64,000 nucleotides of DNA from Candidatus Poribacteria bacterium. Lineage in GTDB: Bacteria; Poribacteria; WGA-4E; WGA-3G. Under the pieces are notes generated by a model. That model was not told the origin of the DNA. It worked only from the letters and a program-made list of their open reading frames with translations, and did no database searches. Location: NCBI GenBank assembly GCA_009841255.1, contig VXMD01000072.1:1-64000 (forward strand). The letters run 5' to 3'. Position 1 is the stretch's first letter, and each line of letters starts with the position of its first letter. Shown here in pieces: positions 53,626 to 62,346 of this stretch. The position numbers and the translations under genes are program-made.

Positions 53626-54774
53626 ATGGACATACAAAGGTTATCCGCAAGTCCACAGCACCATTTCTTCGGATATTATGGAATTAATCCGTGGGATGAC
53701 ACCACAACATATCATCTCGCGTTAGAGACAGATTTTCATACGCACCGACCTCTGCCCGAAGATAGAGCGACAGTCGGACTGATTCATCGTGAAACGCATG
53801 CGTTTATCCCGCACGCGAAGACTGCTGCTTTTAACCTCCAACAGGGAAGTATGCTGCACTGGATAAACGGTAAACACACTGCTGACCGTGCGGAATTCAC
53901 GTTTAACGATTGAGAAAATGGTAATCTTGTATCACGTGCCTTGAATCCGAGAACGGGTGCGCTCCGAACAATTCAGGGGGCGATCGCGGCTATATCCCCG
54001 ACGGCTCCACTCGCGATTGGGCTCAACTACGGGCGGATGGCACACTGCCGGGCGGTCGTCGGTTACGCGACGCACACTAAATCGAGTGAAGTGATGGCAC
54101 AACCGGAGGACGATGGTTTATATCGGCTCAACCTCGAAGATGGGAGTTCGAAACTTATCCTCTCTATCGTCGAAGTCATCCGAGCAAGCGGAGACAAACG
54201 AATGATAGGCAAACGGGCATGGTTCAATCACGTTCTGTTTAATACAGATGGAACACGACTTCTATTTTTCTGTCGGGTCCGTCGGGAAGCAGGTCACTAC
54301 ACCTCGCTTTGGACAGTAAACCCTGACGGCTCTGATTTGGAAATGCAGATCCCATTCGGTTATCGAGTGTCTCATTTCGACTGGCGGACCCCCACGCGAA
54401 TTCTTGTTTCTTCAGATGTATCCGGTGAGATGGGATTCGTTGAATTTACAGATGGTGTCCGCGATTTCACGCCGATCGGGCGTGGTGTCTTGCCGAGCGA
54501 TGGACACGCGTCATTCTCACCAGATCGCGAGTGGCTACTGTGTGATACGTACCCGCGCGGTCCAGAACGTTTGGCAGAACTTATGGTTTACAATATCGCT
54601 GAAAACCGAAGAATTGTTTTAGGCGAATTCCATCACGAAGAGCAGTTTGTTGGAGATATCCGATGTGATCTACATCCACGCTGGGCACCTGATGGAAAAA
54701 CGATTACCTTCGACTCAGTTCATGAAGGCTCCCGACAGATATATCTCGTGGAGATACCACACGCACGCCTATAG
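53626..54774 (+). pseudogene. Beta-propeller (TolB/oligogalacturonate-lyase-like) gene broken by one in-frame TGA
   Basis: Two open segments in one frame, 53626-53913 and 53914-54774, are separated by a single TGA at 53911-53913. Read through, they give one product of 382 residues: HHFFGYYGINPWD near the N-terminus, then FND-TGA-ENGNLVSRALNPRTG, and beta-blade motifs (GTRLLFFCRVRR, LWTVNPDGSDL, HPRWAPDGKTITFDS). The FND[R]ENG context suggests a CGA-to-TGA change. The downstream half could still be translated from 53941. No selenocysteine signal was recognised. Confidence 0.7.
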
Positions 54775-54789
54775 AGGAAACCTGCGGGA

Positions 54790-54819
54790 CAATATTTAAC
54801 CGCAAGGTATAATTAAAAA
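54790..54819 (+). repeat. Leader repeat module C before the G1P-dehydrogenase-like gene
   Basis: AATATTTAACCGC, AAGG, TATAAT, TAAAAA, ATG at 54820: the copy closest to the consensus. Confidence 0.65.
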
Positions 54820-55872
54820 ATGTTGCGAGATGATTGTTCTCATGAAAAGATTGAGCGATTGCCAAGTATTATAAGATGTCCTTTTGCGAATGTTAAGGAG
54901 CGTCGCGAGGCTATCGTTTTAACAACAGATCCGGCATGGAAGGCTGTGAGTGGTATTGATGTTAACGTCCAACATCCGATCTATGTTGCGGGGAATACGC
55001 GGGCAGATATGGCTGCGCTCACTGAGACGTGTGAAGGGGAAGTGGTTTACGGTATTGGGGGCGGGTTAGCAATTGATACTGCCAAGTATGTTGCGGCTGC
55101 AAAAGCGTTGCCGCTCATTGCTGTCCCTACTCTTCTATCGACGGATGCTTTTCTTACGAATGCGACAGGCGTTAGAGAAAATGGATGTGTCCATTATCTT
55201 CCGTCAAAAGCACCGGACACTGTTATTGTAGATATGGATGTCTTGTGCAATGCCCCTGCCGCGATGCGGGCGAGTGGGGCTGCGGATGTGCTTTCAATAG
55301 CGACAGCCCTCTGGGATTGGCAGGAAGCGGAAAAGATGGGTGCGAATCTATCAAACCAACAACTGACACCACAAGCGGTTGACATGGCGAGTACCCTTCT
55401 CCAAACGCTGCTGGACAACGCTCGGGAGATCGGCCGCGGGACCCCAACCGGCTTGAAACTCCTACTTGATCTACTCTGTATGGAGGTCCAACTCTGCTAT
55501 CAATGCGGACATAGTCGTGTTGAAGAGGGAAGCGAACATTACTTTGTCTATGCCATTGAGAACCATTTGACATCCGCTGAGGGAAATAGCGAGACTACAA
55601 ATGGCGCCCCGCTTTTACATGGTGAATTGGTGGGGCTTGGTATCCTCCTGATGGCTGTGTTGCAATCGCAACCCTGGACGCAGTACCGTCACGCCTTGGA
55701 GTGTTTGCAGATTAATTACCGTCCGTCGGCTGTTACCCGTGAGGCAATTGCCGAAACGCTTATCAATCTATCGGACTACGTCGCGCAACACCAACTCCCA
55801 TATACCGTCGCAACGACTTTACGGATTACCCCCGATATTGCTGAACGAACGATACAAACGGTATTAGATTAA
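54820..55872 (+). CDS. Iron-containing alcohol dehydrogenase, sn-glycerol-1-phosphate dehydrogenase-like
   Basis: A 350-residue dehydroquinate-synthase-like protein. GIGGGLAIDTAKYVA binds NAD(P), STDAFLT and two His regions (EEGSEHYFVYAIE and LLHGELVGLG) supply metal ligands. It resembles AraM/EgsA, which make glycerol 1-phosphate. Certainty of the exact substrate is low. The membrane dipeptidase gene follows 31 bp downstream. Confidence 0.83.
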   Translation: MLRDDCSHEKIERLPSIIRCPFANVKERREAIVLTTDPAWKAVSGIDVNVQHPIYVAGNTRADMAALTETCEGEVVYGIGGGLAIDTAKYVAAAKALPLIAVPTLLSTDAFLTNATGVRENGCVHYLPSKAPDTVIVDMDVLCNAPAAMRASGAADVLSIATALWDWQEAEKMGANLSNQQLTPQAVDMASTLLQTLLDNAREIGRGTPTGLKLLLDLLCMEVQLCYQCGHSRVEEGSEHYFVYAIENHLTSAEGNSETTNGAPLLHGELVGLGILLMAVLQSQPWTQYRHALECLQINYRPSAVTREAIAETLINLSDYVAQHQLPYTVATTLRITPDIAERTIQTVLD

Positions 55873-55903
55873 GTTTGAGGACATGGAGAAGTAAAACGAA
55901 AAA

Positions 55904-56956
55904 ATGACATTAAACACGCAAGTTTCTGACCTGCACGAGCAGGCACTCGTGATAGATTCGCATAACGATGCCATTGTGGCGCACATCCGTCGAGGCAATG
56001 TCAGTCTCGCTGACGAAAACACCCAAAACCCTACGGATCCGATTGGTACTATCGCTTACCTTCGCGGTCCCGTTCCGCCCGAGGAGGAGGCTATCGGCAT
56101 CCAACTCAACATACCGAAAATGCGGCAGGGCGGTATTGACGCGGCGTTTTTTGCTGTTGACGTGACACGCGCATGGAAAAATCACCTCGCGTATGCGTTA
56201 GATGCATTTGGCTGGTTTGAGACAGAGGTGACAGCAAACACCAATGACATCTGTATTGCCCGAAATGCAAGCGACATCCGAGAAGCGAAAGCATCTGGCA
56301 AGCTCGCCGCGGTTCTTGTTATCGAAAATAGTGAAGCCGTTGAAAGGAGTCTTAACATTCTCCGCTCACTGTATATGCTCGGTGTCCGTTCAATCGGGTT
56401 GACCCATAACCTGAATACATGGGCATCAACGGGAAATGATGAAGAGGACTTGGGCGGCGGTTTGACACGATTCGGCATGGCATTGGTCAAAGAGATGAAT
56501 CGCCTCGGGATGCTCGTGGACGTTTCCCATATTAGTGAGCGTGGCTTTTGGGACGTTCTGGAGATCTCGGAACACCCTGTCATCGCATCCCATAGCAACT
56601 GCAAAACGTTGTGTCGACACCCGCGAAACTTGAGTAACGAGCAACTAAAAGCCTTAGCGGCTAATGGCGGGGTTGTCGGCATTACTTTTGTTCCGGGGTT
56701 TATCACCACCGACGGGTGGGCGAAAATGCCGCCCTTGGCACAGTTGCTCAACCACTTCGCCTACGCAATCGACATTGCTGGGATCGACCATGTCGGTATC
56801 GGCTCAGATTTTGACGGTGGTGGCGACCTGCTCAAGGATGCTGGTGAGTTCATCAAGATCGCTGAAGGTTTAAGTGAGCGTGGCTATACTGACGAAGATA
56901 TCCGAAAGGTGCTTGGGGGAAATCACCTACGTGTTTTTGAGGCGGCGTGCGGATAA
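55904..56956 (+). CDS. Membrane dipeptidase-like protein (peptidase family M19)
   Basis: A 350-residue renal-dipeptidase-type zinc hydrolase. Zn ligands: VIDSHND (His, Asp), a glutamate segment (VIENSEAVE), LVDVSHISERG (His) and ASHSNCK (His), with GIGSDFDG near the C-terminus. It cleaves dipeptides including D-amino-acid ones. No signal peptide is visible. The 3' end overlaps the convergent glycosyltransferase gene by 30 bp. Confidence 0.92.
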   Translation: MTLNTQVSDLHEQALVIDSHNDAIVAHIRRGNVSLADENTQNPTDPIGTIAYLRGPVPPEEEAIGIQLNIPKMRQGGIDAAFFAVDVTRAWKNHLAYALDAFGWFETEVTANTNDICIARNASDIREAKASGKLAAVLVIENSEAVERSLNILRSLYMLGVRSIGLTHNLNTWASTGNDEEDLGGGLTRFGMALVKEMNRLGMLVDVSHISERGFWDVLEISEHPVIASHSNCKTLCRHPRNLSNEQLKALAANGGVVGITFVPGFITTDGWAKMPPLAQLLNHFAYAIDIAGIDHVGIGSDFDGGGDLLKDAGEFIKIAEGLSERGYTDEDIRKVLGGNHLRVFEAACG

Positions 56957-57979
56957 GGCATCGGAGATAGATTGCCACACCTCATCTACAGTAATTTTTT
57001 TCATGCAGATATTATCTTTGCATTTATCTGTGAATTGCTTACAGGGGCTGCATGGGACATCGTGTCGGATGGTTCGGTGCAACCCACCGAGCGGTTGGAA
57101 TCGGATGTGGTTGCCGGGACCGAACAGAGATACAGTGGGTGTTCCGACCGCTGCGGCGATGTGCATCGGACCGGTATCGTTTGTGAGAAAGAGATCGCAT
57201 TTTTCAATACAAGCGGCTAACTCCCGGACCTGAAGACTTCCGGCAAACGGGATAGCACTCGCATCCATCAGATTTGCAACGGTATGTACGAGTTCCGACT
57301 CCTTTTGTCCACCGAAAATCAGGACCTCGGCATTGAAATGCTGGACCAGCCTATTTCCAATGGCGGCGAAGCGATCGGGCATCCATTCGCGCAACTTCCA
57401 CCCTGCCCCCGGAAAGACCCCTATCTTTAAACCTGTCTGCGTAACACCTGCGGCGTCAAACCGTTGCGAGGCATCTGCGCGCTCGGATTCAGCAAGGAAC
57501 AGTTCGAGCCTTTGATCCACTGCTGGAATGCCGACTGCATGCAACATGTCAAAGTAGTGTGCTGTGGCATGTTTGTTACCTTGCTCAGGGACCCGAATGC
57601 TACAGAGCGCGCCTTTACCGATACGCTCGGTGGCACCGCTGAAATACATCAGTAGCGCAGTGCGAAATTTCCGCTGTAGATCGATAGCCAACGTGAATTT
57701 GCGTTCACGCAGGACTTGAACAGTCCGCAGCATCTCACCTGTATCCTTATCTCTGGCGAGCCGATCAAACGTAATTATTTCATCAAGGTGTGGATTTTCT
57801 CGAAGGACCTCCGCTGACTGTTTTCCTACGAGCATGGCAATATACGCATCCGGGAAATGGGCACGGGTCGCCCGAATCGCCGGCGTTGTAAGGACGATGT
57901 CGCCAAGGGAACTGAGGCGAATGAGCAGAATTTTTTTTTCTAATGATTCGCAAGGCGTTAAATGAGGCAGGTTGTGCAC
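56927..57979 (-). CDS. Glycosyltransferase family 9 (heptosyltransferase-like)
   Basis: A 350-residue GT-B transferase of the WaaC/WaaF group, which adds heptose to LPS inner core. Typical segments: ILLIRLSSLGDIVLTTPAIRA at the N-terminus, the mid-region GVFPGAGWKLREWM and the C-terminal TNDTGPMHIAAAVGTPTVSLFGP. The start is GTG at 57979 with AAGGGA upstream. Its presence argues for an LPS-type outer membrane. Unusually it overlaps the convergent dipeptidase gene. Confidence 0.9.
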   Translation of the reverse strand: MHNLPHLTPCESLEKKILLIRLSSLGDIVLTTPAIRATRAHFPDAYIAMLVGKQSAEVLRENPHLDEIITFDRLARDKDTGEMLRTVQVLRERKFTLAIDLQRKFRTALLMYFSGATERIGKGALCSIRVPEQGNKHATAHYFDMLHAVGIPAVDQRLELFLAESERADASQRFDAAGVTQTGLKIGVFPGAGWKLREWMPDRFAAIGNRLVQHFNAEVLIFGGQKESELVHTVANLMDASAIPFAGSLQVRELAACIEKCDLFLTNDTGPMHIAAAVGTPTVSLFGPGNHIRFQPLGGLHRTIRHDVPCSPCKQFTDKCKDNICMKKITVDEVWQSISDALSARRLKNT

Positions 57980-58032
57980 GAACGTCCCTTCCTTAAGAGT
58001 CGCCTGCGCCGTTGTTGCAGGCTACCGTCATT

Positions 58033-59211
58033 TTAAAATTCCTGAGGAGTTTTCAATTCGACCACCCGTTTTTCAAGATTATTTAACGCATCTTCAACCA
58101 AAGTGTCTATATCTAAACCCGATTCTGCCTCAGCTAAATCGGTAAGCGAGGCGCGGGTGGCAGGATGCTTGGGTACAAAGAGCGAACAACAATCCTGATG
58201 TGGACGTGTAGATACGTTGAAAGTCCCGATTTGTTGTGCCTTTTCGATAATTTCAGCCTTATCTTCACCGATGAGTGGACGCAGAATTGGGATATCGGCG
58301 ATCGCTTCAATCGTTCTAAGGTTTGTCAGCGTTTGCGAAGCGACTTGTGCGAGGCTTTCACCGGTAACGAGTGCCTCTGCCTTCTCCAGAGTCGCAACGC
58401 GCTGTGCAATTCGGGTCATCATGCGCCGATACAGCAGGACTCGGAAGGGTGCAGGTGTTGCCGCGACGATCATCTGCTGGAGTTCAGCAAACGGAACGAG
58501 GTAGATGGTACTGCGATAATTCGACACGGCTAAAATCTGCGCGAGTTCAATTACCTTCTCCAAAGAGGCTTTATCGGTATACGGATAACTGTAAAAGTGA
58601 ATAAAAACGGCTTTCGCGCCACGCTTTATCATCTGCCATGCGGCGACAGGGGAATCAATCCCACCCGACAACATGACAAGCACCTTACCACTCACACCGA
58701 CGGGCAATCCGCCAATTCCAGGAATCTTCTCAGTAGAGATATACGCCGCATTATGTGTTATTTTCACCCAACAAATTAAGTCGGGATTATGCATATCGGC
58801 TCTCGTGTTTGTTTCCTTAATGAGATAGCCGCCAACCTCTGCACTTACCTGCGGAGAGGTTAACGGAAACGATTTATCCGTCCGCCGCGTCTCGACTTTA
58901 AGGGATTCGTAAGAGCCGTTTTGGATTTGCTGTAGAGCCGCCTCTTTAATGGCATCAATGTCTCTTTCCGTACGACAGGCGAATTCAAAATAAGCGATAC
59001 CCATCACCTGCTGTAGGCGTTTTTTAACTTCTGTAATGTCGGCGTTTTGCCCAAGATGCACGAGAATTCTATCGTGAAGTCGCTCTACTTCTGCGTATCC
59101 TGTGCCACGTAGAGCGAGTTTGATGTTATTGACAAGCCGTTTCTCAAAAAACACTCTATTTTTGCCTTTGAGTCCAACTTCGGCATAATGAACACTAACT
59201 AATTCTTCCAT
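58033..59211 (-). CDS. thiI: tRNA 4-thiouridine synthetase ThiI
   Basis: A 392-residue protein: THUMP RNA-binding domain (about 55-165) and an adenylating PP-loop domain with VLVMLSGGIDSPVAAWQMIKRG. It makes 4-thiouridine in tRNA and can serve thiamine synthesis. The rhodanese C-terminal domain of E. coli ThiI (482 residues) is missing, as in many bacteria. The ATG at 59211 (MEELVSVHYAEVGLKGKN) is preferred; the frame opens 21 codons earlier inside repeats. Confidence 0.94.
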   Translation of the reverse strand: MEELVSVHYAEVGLKGKNRVFFEKRLVNNIKLALRGTGYAEVERLHDRILVHLGQNADITEVKKRLQQVMGIAYFEFACRTERDIDAIKEAALQQIQNGSYESLKVETRRTDKSFPLTSPQVSAEVGGYLIKETNTRADMHNPDLICWVKITHNAAYISTEKIPGIGGLPVGVSGKVLVMLSGGIDSPVAAWQMIKRGAKAVFIHFYSYPYTDKASLEKVIELAQILAVSNYRSTIYLVPFAELQQMIVAATPAPFRVLLYRRMMTRIAQRVATLEKAEALVTGESLAQVASQTLTNLRTIEAIADIPILRPLIGEDKAEIIEKAQQIGTFNVSTRPHQDCCSLFVPKHPATRASLTDLAEAESGLDIDTLVEDALNNLEKRVVELKTPQEF

Positions 59212-59225
59212 ATTTTTAATTTCTG

Positions 59226-59360
59226 TCCTCCTGGGCTGCGCTCCGCTTACGCGCAGGTTCCTGGTCTGGTCCAAAGCGCGTAGCTCGTAATGAAATGGAG
59301 AGCGGATTTCGGAACGGGATGTTAGTGCACAGCCCTACGTCCCTTAACCGCAAGGCATAA
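59226..59360 (+). repeat. Leader repeat (modules A and C), inverted relative to the flanking genes
   Basis: On the plus strand, GGGCTGCGCTCCGCTTACGC, then the 35-bp module identical to 51074-51108 (59273-59307), then CTTAACCGC, AAGG, CATAAT, TAAAAA (59343-59366). Both neighbours, thiI and the RNase H gene, run on the minus strand, so this module C points into no start codon; its last bases overlap the end of the RNase H gene. Confidence 0.65.
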
Positions 59361-60095
59361 TTAAAAAGCCCGAACGGCATCTGTCAAACTGAAGTGGAGT
59401 TTTGCGACCTGCCCCAGGGCCTCATTCCCATGCGATGCAACAAATTCTCTACCGGCGTCCACGACTTGATACGAACCTCTCGGCAAACGGATCTCATATT
59501 TTTCGGACAGGGTGTCCATTGCGTTCAAAAAAGCATCGCGGGCGATGATAGAGGCGGCAGCAACGGCGATATCACGTTCCGCTTTTGGAATCTGTATGAT
59601 TTTCATCCCTAAGGAGACGCCGCGGAAAATAACAGTTTGTAGTGGATCTGAAGTCCCATGCTGCGAAGGCTGTTTCTCCTTCATTCGTTGGTATAGCTGC
59701 TGGGTGATGAGGTCGTCTTTAGAAAATCTATCAACGAGTACGTGCTGTGCGTCTACTCGGGTTGCTAAGGTATGCATGGCTTCTGCATGGAGCGATGCGA
59801 GCAGGTGATTTAGGTTTTGTCCGCGCCTACGGAAGTCGTTATAAAGGGAATTGTACTCGGTGGGCATTCTTTTGACGACAACGATGTGCCGTTCATAGTG
59901 ATGGTGCATCGATTCAGCAAGGTTCCTGATACGACGATTGGACAGCGTTTTCCCATCAGCAATGCCCAAATCAGAAAAGCTTTCTCGACATTCTGCGTCC
60001 ACATAGACGGCTGCGACGACGAGTGGACCGAAATAATCACCCTTTCCTGCTTCATCTGTGCCGATCCATGCGTCCCAATTGTGTATTTCCTTCAT
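59361..60095 (-). CDS. Ribonuclease HIII-like (RNase H type 2)
   Basis: A 244-residue RNase H type 2 enzyme hydrolysing RNA in RNA/DNA hybrids. The opening IGTDEAGKGDYFGPLVVAAVYVD has the HIII-type GKGD motif with the catalytic Asp/Glu, and further acidic residues lie in LVDRF and IIARDAFL. RNase HIII proteins are normally about 300 residues with an N-terminal TBP-like substrate domain; here it is absent. The frame starts at the catalytic core. Confidence 0.85.
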   Translation of the reverse strand: MKEIHNWDAWIGTDEAGKGDYFGPLVVAAVYVDAECRESFSDLGIADGKTLSNRRIRNLAESMHHHYERHIVVVKRMPTEYNSLYNDFRRRGQNLNHLLASLHAEAMHTLATRVDAQHVLVDRFSKDDLITQQLYQRMKEKQPSQHGTSDPLQTVIFRGVSLGMKIIQIPKAERDIAVAAASIIARDAFLNAMDTLSEKYEIRLPRGSYQVVDAGREFVASHGNEALGQVAKLHFSLTDAVRAF

Positions 60096-60187
60096 TTTTA
60101 CGGGATATCGGTTTTCAGTTTTCGGTTATCGGTCAAGAAGATTTCGCGGCTGCCACAAACATCTCTTTACCGAGGGCTGATACTTGA

Positions 60188-60757
60188 TTAATCTGAATTT
60201 CGCAGTGCGGCGAACTCGGTAACCTGTTTACCGACTGCTTTGACGCGTGCAGTCAATTCTGGATCGTGTAAATTACCGTCTGCATCAAACGCCTCAGATG
60301 AGTTTGGAATTGATACGTCGTTTGGGACAACCCATGCGTGCAGGGCAGTGCCTACCGTCCGCAGCATAGAAAGCGCGTTCACCGCCCCCATTCGCCCCCC
60401 AGATACACCGATAAGCCCAATTACCTTGTTCTCAAATTCATCGAATCCCATCAGATCGAGTGCGCTTTTAAGGACACCGCTGAAACTACCGTGGTATTCA
60501 GGCGATCCGAGAAGTATGCCGTGTGCGCGTTTCACCTTTTCCCGCAACTTGAAAACGCCAGACGGATAGTCGCTTTCGTTCGCGACAGAGCCTTGAAAAA
60601 CGAGGTCGTATTCACCGAGTTCAAGCAACTCAACCTCGGCACCCGCCTCCTTCGCCGCGGAGAGTGCGATTCGGAGGGCAGCGTGCGTTGAGCTTCCCTG
60701 TCGCAAACTCCCACAGAGGGCGACGACATAGGTGGATTGATCGTCGGTAGGTTTCAT
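60188..60757 (-). CDS. NADPH-dependent FMN reductase (flavodoxin fold)
   Basis: A 189-residue flavoprotein that reduces quinones, azo compounds or FMN. The phosphate loop is CGSLRQGSSTHAAL; the isoalloxazine side is GSPEYHGSFSGVLKSALD; and GVSGGRMG is also typical. Length matches the family. A sigma-70 promoter lies at 60842-60870. The two promoters here point away from each other, toward this gene and the LamG gene. Confidence 0.9.
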   Translation of the reverse strand: MKPTDDQSTYVVALCGSLRQGSSTHAALRIALSAAKEAGAEVELLELGEYDLVFQGSVANESDYPSGVFKLREKVKRAHGILLGSPEYHGSFSGVLKSALDLMGFDEFENKVIGLIGVSGGRMGAVNALSMLRTVGTALHAWVVPNDVSIPNSSEAFDADGNLHDPELTARVKAVGKQVTEFAALRNSD

Positions 60758-60841
60758 TTTAGCATCCCTTTCCGAGAAAGTAAAATCGGGTAATCTTTGT
60801 CAATTCAGTATCGTTTACCTAAATCCATTGCGATTCAACTT

Positions 60842-60870
60842 AGCATACCAGAAAAATAAAGGTATGTCAA
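60842..60870 (-). promoter_or_regulatory. Sigma-70 promoter of the FMN reductase
   Basis: On the minus strand TTGACA (60865-60870) and TATGCT (60842-60847) are 17 bp apart; leader about 77 nt. Confidence 0.6.
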
Positions 60871-60897
60871 TAGAAATTACGCGGATGTAGATTTTCG

Positions 60898-60927
60898 TTG
60901 ACATATTTGGATTCTTTCTTGTATCAT
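60898..60927 (+). promoter_or_regulatory. Promoter of the structured RNA and first LamG paralogue
   Basis: TTGACA (60898-60903) and TATCAT (60922-60927) are 18 bp apart. The same elements (TTGACATATTT, 18-bp spacing, TATCATATT, then a TTAAAACG segment) precede the second LamG paralogue at 62347. Confidence 0.65.
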
Positions 60928-60954
60928 ATTTCTATAAGGTTAAAACGCGGGTCT

Positions 60955-61375
60955 CTTTTTACGGTAAACGTGGGCGTTTTGAAGGGTTCAATTCCCTTCT
61001 ACCGTATCCAGTAGCGTTGTGTAAGAACCAAACACGCCCCGACAAGAACCACGTCGGTGCTACTGGAGGGGTTCATATACGAGTGAGACGAACCCTGACC
61101 TTGTGAGGACACTCGGAAGAAAAAAAGGCGTTAGCAAATCAACGGTATGAGGCCCGTGTGGGCTTCCCCGGGTGCTAACTTTGAGGGTTACTCCACGTAG
61201 CGCGAACCTTTGCTACGTGCAAATCGCCTGTTATCTTCTATGACGTGCCTAGACGACACTGGATACAGGCAGGTTGGACACGACGGTGTCTACAAAGGGA
61301 CTTAAGGACTCCCGTAAGAAACTACATTTACCTACGCAAACGCAGGTTTACGCGGTTTTTTACTAACAGGTATAC
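60955..61375 (+). ncRNA. Large structured RNA-like segment between promoter and LamG gene
   Basis: About 420 nt with no convincing gene and dense complementary pairs. Seen: ACGGTA (60961) with TACCGT (61000) enclosing AACG/CGTT and GAAGGG-TTCAATT-CCCTTC, a T-arm-like hairpin; CCAGTAGC with GCTACTGG (61007-61065); GGGTTC with GAACCC (61069-61095); AGGCG (61126) with CGCCT (61225) enclosing GTTAGC/GCTAAC and CACGTAGC/GCTACGTG; and GGGACTTAAGGACTCCC near 61298. CCTTGTGAGGACAC resembles what I recall of HEARO (omega RNA) consensus, unverified. It ends with TTTACGCGGTTTTTT. Confidence 0.55.
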
Positions 61376-61377
61376 TC

Positions 61378-62169
61378 ATGCGTTTAATGTTGTATTTATT
61401 TGCCGTTGCCCTTCTAATGGTGGGCAGCGCGTTTAACACACACGCCACGGTCACAGATGACGGCTTAATCCTTTACTTCAGTTTCGATGACGCGACAAAT
61501 GGCACAGTTATGGATGAAACAGGCGGCGGAAATGATGGTGTAATTGATGGCGCAGAAATTGCTACGGATGAAAAAGTCTACGGCAATGGATCGTTGTTAT
61601 GCGATGACGGGAATGACAGTGTGTCGGTCGATTCTTTTCCGGCATTAGAAGAATATACGGACAACTCCTATCTCTTCTGGCTCAATTTCACCGATGTGAA
61701 TTCCGGTGCTTGGAATCAAATTATAGCAAAAAAGGCACCCGGTTCTGACCGGTCTCCGGGGATATGGACCTGTAACCGTGCACCGCTGTACATCCACTAT
61801 CGGTTTAATCCCGGTAACGCCGGCACACTCTGTGCGGGTCCTGAGGGGGAAGATGACGAGTTTACGGTCGGTGACTGGTATCACGTCGCAGGTGTCAAAG
61901 AGGGTGACAAGTTGAGATTCTATGTAGATGGGGAAGAAGTTGTGGAACAAACGGTTCCGGCGAGTCACGCGCAAGGTGCGGAAAAACTCTATATCGGTAA
62001 AACGGGTTACGCCTCTGCGCTCTTCTACATTGATGACCTTTATGTCTACGATAGAGCCGTCAGCGCCGATGAGGTAGAAATTATCAAGGAAGGCGGTCTG
62101 CTCACGCCTGTCGAACCGCAAGACAAACTTGCCACGACGTGGGGACAGTTGAAAACGCGTCGTGATTAA
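61378..62169 (+). CDS. Secreted LamG-like protein with VEP-type C-terminal tail
   Basis: A 263-residue exported protein. Residues 1-24 are a signal peptide. The LamG body shows GLILYFSFDDATNGTVMDET, DNSYLFWLNFTDVNSG, a FYVDGEEVV strand and FYIDDLYVYDRAVSADEV. The end is VEPQDKLATTWGQLK. It is a near duplicate of the next gene with the same promoter sequence, but the structured RNA segment lies in its leader. AGG precedes the ATG weakly. Function at the cell surface is likely, partner unknown. Confidence 0.87.
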   Translation: MRLMLYLFAVALLMVGSAFNTHATVTDDGLILYFSFDDATNGTVMDETGGGNDGVIDGAEIATDEKVYGNGSLLCDDGNDSVSVDSFPALEEYTDNSYLFWLNFTDVNSGAWNQIIAKKAPGSDRSPGIWTCNRAPLYIHYRFNPGNAGTLCAGPEGEDDEFTVGDWYHVAGVKEGDKLRFYVDGEEVVEQTVPASHAQGAEKLYIGKTGYASALFYIDDLYVYDRAVSADEVEIIKEGGLLTPVEPQDKLATTWGQLKTRRD

Positions 62170-62184
62170 TTTCATACCACAAAA

Positions 62185-62212
62185 TGCGGGACGGCTCTTA
62201 TGTCGTCCCACA
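62185..62212. other. 3' hairpin after the first LamG gene
   Basis: TG-GGGACG and CGTCCC-CA form a stem with a 10-nt loop. A matching hairpin (GTG-GGGACG...CGTCCC-CAC) follows the second paralogue at 63264-63294, so the duplication includes the 3' flank. No T-run follows, so termination is uncertain. Confidence 0.5.
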
Positions 62213-62346
62213 TCCATTCTACAAGGTTGAAGACGGTTGATAGACAGACGCTTTTCCTGCAAATCCTAAACTCCTGTCCATTCTGATTCTAACAGCTATT
62301 CCGCGCTTTTGCCAAAATCTTTACACATCCCAGCCACAGATTTTTC

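Noticed and set aside
53911-53913. Selenocysteine codon
   Set aside because: No hairpin of SECIS type was recognised just downstream, and the context suggests a lost Arg codon.
60955-61375. tmRNA, RNase P RNA, group I or group II intron
   Set aside because: I saw no tag peptide ending in ALAA, no GAGGAAAGTCC-type RNase P core, no GTGYG start or domain V, and no group I core; none can be claimed.
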